A stretch of 18,776 bases of DNA from an uncultured Oscillospiraceae bacterium (GTDB lineage Bacteria; Bacillota; Clostridia; Oscillospirales; Oscillospiraceae). Under the pieces are notes generated by a model, which saw only the letters and a list, made by a program, of their open reading frames with translations, searched no databases and was not told the origin of the DNA. The stretch lies in contig CAADVN010000190.1 in NCBI GenBank assembly GCA_900752445.1, forward strand, positions 1-18,776, written 5' to 3'. The position numbers and the translations under genes were made by a program. Of this stretch, positions 15,833 through 18,776 are shown piece by piece; the stretch's first letter is position 1, and each line of letters starts with the position of its first letter.

Positions 15833-17449
15833 ATGGACGAAGGCGTGCTCAGACGCAAGGCGCATGACGCGCAGCTCATATATGAGGACCTGCTCGACAG
15901 GACGGGGATGGACGGCCTGCCGGTGACTTTTGTCGCCGACGAGGGCAGGCATGCCATGCTCTCCCGGGCCTGCTGCACGGCAAACCCCTTCCCCTTCCCG
16001 CTGAGCCTCGTGCTGACCAAGCTCAGGATACCGGCGGTGCGCAAGCTCTTCGAGGACGAGATAATACCCCAGACCGCGGCCATCGCGGCGGTGCTCACGG
16101 CCTGCAGCGCGGCGGCTACGGAGATAGGCGCGCTCAGGGGCGCGGACACCGCCCATGCCCAGGTCCGCTGCGACCTGGTCTTCTCCGGGCTGCAGGCCAT
16201 AAGGCTCTATATGTCCGACCACAGGAACTGCAAGGAGTTCACGAAAAGCCGCATCCGGTCGGCCATCCGCGTGAACAACGCCCTCAACGGCTCCATGCAC
16301 AAGTTCCGCGCCAAGGACGGGCGCGACGTGTCCTTCCACGTGTACTACCAGAGCCAGCAGGAGCGGCTCGTGAAGGCGCTCGGGCTGAAAAAGAAGTCCG
16401 AGGAATACGGCTTCTTCTCTCTCAAGAAGGACATGAAGGAGATAGCGGCGAGCGTCGCCTCGAGGGACGCCATGGAGCTGGAGGACCTCAGCTTTGACTG
16501 CGGCGCCTGCGGCTGCATGATCCGCAGCCGTGAGGAGTGGGAGGCCAGCGAGGTCGGCAAGGCCGTCGTCGCCATGCCCCTCATAAGGACGGAGAAGCAG
16601 GCCGAGGCCGAGGCCCCCGACTGGGGCAGGCCGAACGCCAGGGGCCCGCTCTCGGGCATCCGCGTCCTCGACCTCACGCACATCATCGCCGGCCCCGCCT
16701 GTTCCAGGATACTTGCCGAGTACGGCGCGGACGTGCTGCTCGTGCGCCGCGGCGACTTCAGGCACCAGGAGCAGGCCATGCTCGAGTTCGACGGCTGGGC
16801 CGGCAAACACTCCATCCAGCTCGACTTCAACGTGCCCGAGCAGCTCGAGCGCGCAAAGCAGCTCATCCGCGAGGCGGACGTCGTGACATATTCCTACCAG
16901 AACGGCTGCATGGACAAGTTCGGCCTCTCCGAGGCGGACATCCGCGCGCTGAACCCCTCGGTCATCTACGCGAACCTGATGTGCTTTTCGGACACGGTGT
17001 GGAAGGACCGCCCGGGCTGGGCGCCCTGCGCGGAGGACATCACGGGCCTGTCGGTGCGCAACGGCTCGCTCGAGGCGCCGAAGAACCTCAACGGCGTGCC
17101 GCTGGACTACTTCCCGGGCTTCATCCTGGCGCTGGGCACGCTCAGGGCCATTGCGAAGCGTATGAAGGAGGGCGGCGGCTACAAGGTCACGACCTCGCTC
17201 ACGCGCGGGGCCCAGTACCTGCACGAGTGCGCGGACCTGTGCGAGGACGCCGGTGCCGTGCCGCAGGAGAGCTCGGTGGCGGTGCGCAGCAAGGACAAGG
17301 TCTGGGACAGCCTGTACCAGTACGTAAAGGGCTGCGCCACGGGCGGCGAATGCGGCTTCACGTCTCCTCCGGTCATCAATACGGCCTTCCCAGCGAACGA
17401 GGAGGACCTCGTCTTCACCGACGGCAACACAGGCTGGACGCAGAAATAA
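15833..17449 (+). CDS. Class III CoA-transferase (CaiB/BaiF) family protein
   Basis: Class III CoA-transferases move CoA between acids through an aspartyl anhydride. In this 538-residue protein, residues 271-305 read GPLSGIRVLDLTHIIAGPAC...YGADVLLV, the canonical start of a CaiB domain. D425 in GVPLDYFPGF lies where the catalytic Asp of formyl-CoA transferase is expected, followed by ALGTLRAIAKRMKEGGGYKV. The N-terminal 250 residues end in SREEWEASEVGKAVVAMPL, the joint seen in two-half members whose first half is degenerate. A CxxCxC cluster (C223, C226, C228) precedes it. ATG 15833 has GGAG eight bases upstream, better than ATG 15815. It stands alone with its own terminator; the CoA acceptor is unknown. 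Confidence 0.85.
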   Translation: MDEGVLRRKAHDAQLIYEDLLDRTGMDGLPVTFVADEGRHAMLSRACCTANPFPFPLSLVLTKLRIPAVRKLFEDEIIPQTAAIAAVLTACSAAATEIGALRGADTAHAQVRCDLVFSGLQAIRLYMSDHRNCKEFTKSRIRSAIRVNNALNGSMHKFRAKDGRDVSFHVYYQSQQERLVKALGLKKKSEEYGFFSLKKDMKEIAASVASRDAMELEDLSFDCGACGCMIRSREEWEASEVGKAVVAMPLIRTEKQAEAEAPDWGRPNARGPLSGIRVLDLTHIIAGPACSRILAEYGADVLLVRRGDFRHQEQAMLEFDGWAGKHSIQLDFNVPEQLERAKQLIREADVVTYSYQNGCMDKFGLSEADIRALNPSVIYANLMCFSDTVWKDRPGWAPCAEDITGLSVRNGSLEAPKNLNGVPLDYFPGFILALGTLRAIAKRMKEGGGYKVTTSLTRGAQYLHECADLCEDAGAVPQESSVAVRSKDKVWDSLYQYVKGCATGGECGFTSPPVINTAFPANEEDLVFTDGNTGWTQK

Positions 17450-17461
17450 GGACATAAACTT

Positions 17462-17495
17462 GCCCGGCGCAGCATGAAGCTGCGTCGGGCTTTTT
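17462..17495 (+). terminator. Rho-independent terminator after the CoA-transferase gene
   Basis: GCCCGGCGCAGC, loop ATGAA and GCTGCGTCGGGC (12-bp stem with one G-T pair), then TTTTT. The same hairpin lies nine bases past the convergent DUF1002 stop (17504) and may serve it weakly. Confidence 0.85.
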
Positions 17496-17503
17496 CCTTC
17501 ACA

Positions 17504-18364
17504 TCAGCTGAATAGGTTTTTGAAGAAGTTCACCACGGAGTTCCAGACGTTCTTCACGCCCTCTATGAAGCCTGCGACCTTCTCCTTGGCCTGGCCCAGC
17601 TTGGCTATGGTGTTCTGCACCGACTCCACCTTCTCCTTGAGCTGGTCGGGGTCCAGCTTCTCCAGCGAGCGGCAGAGGCTTATGAGCTGGTTTATCTGCG
17701 TGTCCGTCAGCGTCACGCCGAGGTCGGAGGCGATGGAGACTATCTCCGCGCGCAGCTCCTCGTCCGTCATGTTCTTCGTCTCAGCCAGCAGCAGCTTGAG
17801 CTCGTTTACTATCTCCACCGAGTCATAGCTGCCTATCTGCTCCGCGAGCTCCGCCGTCAGGGTGAGCTCCTGCGTGCTCACGAGCTTCGCCGTCTCGTCC
17901 AGCTCTTCGCCCGTGATGTCCTCGTAGGCCAGGTACACGCCCGTCAGCGCCGCCGTGCCCGAGACCTCGAAGGGCGCCGCCACGATTATCTTCGCGTCCG
18001 TTATGCCCGCCGTCGCCAGCGCCGAGACGTACATCTGCGAGGTGCACCAGTTGATGTTCGAGGTCGTCACCTCCAGGCCCTCGCCCTCCTTCAGCACCTC
18101 AATATACACGCAGGATATCGAGTTCGTGCCTATGATGGACTCGTCCACATAGCCCTCGAGGTACTTCCGCTCGTCCGCGTTCGTCACGCGCAGCTCCGTC
18201 ACGTCCCCGCGCTCTATGCCGAAGTTTTCGTAGACCGCCGCTATCTGCTCCTCCGTCAGGTTCGCGCCTATGACGGCCCGCGCCTCGCCGGCGTCCACCG
18301 CCAGCGCCGGCACCGCCCCGGCGAGCAGCGCGCACACAAGCAAAACCGATACAAATCTTTTCAT
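17504..18364 (-). CDS. Exported DUF1002 protein (YpuA-like)
   Basis: This 286-residue protein has a signal peptide (MKRFVSVLLVCALLAG, cleavage probably after PALA near residue 22), so it is exported. The conserved DUF1002 core is clear: IIGTNSISCVYIEV, then VTTSNINWCTSQMYVSALATAGITDAKI, then VAAPFEVSGTAALTGVYLAYE. The C-terminal 100 residues are helical and charged, ending in an amphipathic VWNSVVNFFKNLFS. The family is known from Bacillus YpuA and Clostridia; its biochemical role is not established. ATG 18364 has GGAGG seven bases upstream; the earlier ATG at 18415 overlaps the rsmG stop. It follows rsmG by 47 bases and may be co-transcribed with it. Confidence 0.88.
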   Translation of the reverse strand: MKRFVSVLLVCALLAGAVPALAVDAGEARAVIGANLTEEQIAAVYENFGIERGDVTELRVTNADERKYLEGYVDESIIGTNSISCVYIEVLKEGEGLEVTTSNINWCTSQMYVSALATAGITDAKIIVAAPFEVSGTAALTGVYLAYEDITGEELDETAKLVSTQELTLTAELAEQIGSYDSVEIVNELKLLLAETKNMTDEELRAEIVSIASDLGVTLTDTQINQLISLCRSLEKLDPDQLKEKVESVQNTIAKLGQAKEKVAGFIEGVKNVWNSVVNFFKNLFS

Positions 18365-18411
18365 GTCATGACCTCCATGCCCTTTTGACGCCGTGAGCGC
18401 CCGAATGTTCC

Positions 18412-18776
18412 TCACAGCGGCTGCTTCGATATCCTGGCCCAGCGCCTCGGGTACTTCTCCGGCGTCTCCGCGGCCTTTCTTATGAGCACCGCGGCCCGGA
18501 CGACGTCTGTGCCCGGTATCGTATACGTCCTTATCTCCGGCTCGGCCCCGCCGAGCGTCTTTATCGCGTTTTCCGCCTCCGCGGCCTCCGCGGCGCAGTC
18601 TTCCGCCTTCATCGAGATGAACAGCCCGCCCGTCTTCACAAAGGGCAGGCAGAGCTCGCAGAGGACGTTCAGCCTCGCCACCGCGCGGCTCACGGCGATG
18701 TCATAGGCGCCGCGGCGCTCCTTCGGCGCCTCCTCGGCCCTCATGCACACGACCTCGACGTTCCGGAGCCCCAGCC
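18412..18776 (-). CDS. rsmG: 16S rRNA (guanine-527-N7) methyltransferase RsmG, C-terminal part
   Basis: RsmG (GidB) methylates G527 of 16S rRNA using S-adenosylmethionine; its loss gives low-level streptomycin resistance. Only the C-terminal half is present because the gene runs off the right edge. Visible features are LGLRNVEVVCMRAEE at the edge of the cofactor pocket, YDIAVSRAVARLNVLCELCLPFVKTGGLFISMKA typical of the family, and the ending KAAETPEKYPRRWARISKQPL, matching the standard YPRR/K-x-G-x-P-x-K-x-P-[LI] type tail. The frame is open to the window end with no start needed inside. The cysteine in VVCMRAEE replaces the more usual His. Confidence 0.95.
   Translation of the reverse strand, partial: LGLRNVEVVCMRAEEAPKERRGAYDIAVSRAVARLNVLCELCLPFVKTGGLFISMKAEDCAAEAAEAENAIKTLGGAEPEIRTYTIPGTDVVRAAVLIRKAAETPEKYPRRWARISKQPL

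Noticed and set aside
15647..17455. 602-residue minus-strand open frame opposite the CoA-transferase gene
   Set aside because: The plus strand has clear CaiB motifs, a ribosome-binding site and a terminator; the minus translation has none.

Overview
The window is GC-rich DNA from an endospore-forming, probably anaerobic Clostridia-type Firmicute. Evidence: a complete spoIIA operon (spoIIAA-spoIIAB-sigF), a Zn-ribbon ribosomal protein L31, a 2[4Fe-4S] ferredoxin, a ClpC-type ATPase, a DUF1002 protein and sigma-A promoters with 16-17 bp spacers. From memory, GTAGGGGCGGGG-type hairpin repeats are frequent in gut Oscillospirales, which would fit, but placement below class is inference.

Layout. 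1-2328 (minus): 5' part of hflX, then rpmE with its own promoter and terminator, then sigF, spoIIAB and spoIIAA in overlapping order. 2409-4651 (plus): operon A, a four-helix DUF2975 protein, a YozG-like HTH regulator and a DUF4173-like membrane protein whose 3' end overlaps convergent clpC by 26 bp. 4626-6929 (minus): a ClpC-like ATPase lacking the middle (M/UVR) domain. 7137-7307 (plus): ferredoxin with promoter and terminator. 7419-8687 (plus): operon B, a second DUF2975-like protein and second YozG-like regulator, followed by an ORF cut off after 24 codons. 8686-9329: a gene-free repeat block with 35-nt inverted repeats and G/C hairpins, probably inserted. 9390-10289 (plus): lipoprotein. 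10341-13141 (minus): SGNH hydrolase and an OmpR-type response regulator/histidine kinase pair. 13246-14454 (minus): threonine ammonia-lyase. 14607-15635 (plus): Ala/Gly/Ser-rich protein of unknown role. 15833-17449 (plus): class III CoA-transferase-like protein. 17504-18776 (minus): exported DUF1002 protein and the 3' part of rsmG.

The most interesting system is the pair of paralogous operons A and B. Both promoter regions carry the same bipartite 17-bp site, nnnTTG-N5-CGATAA. In each operon one copy covers the -35 box in exactly the same register, with a second copy 21 bp (A) or 44 bp (B) away. The two HTH proteins are nearly identical across the recognition-helix region, so autoregulation and cross-regulation of two membrane-protein operons is a testable inference. 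In operon B the third gene appears destroyed by the repeat block, whose left edge supplies the stop codon.

Other points: an hflX reading frame that matches its family upstream of any standard start codon and offers a well-spaced AUA codon, the M-domain-less ClpC, and a two-tier hairpin before the CoA-transferase gene. Positions and motifs were read by eye; no database search was run.
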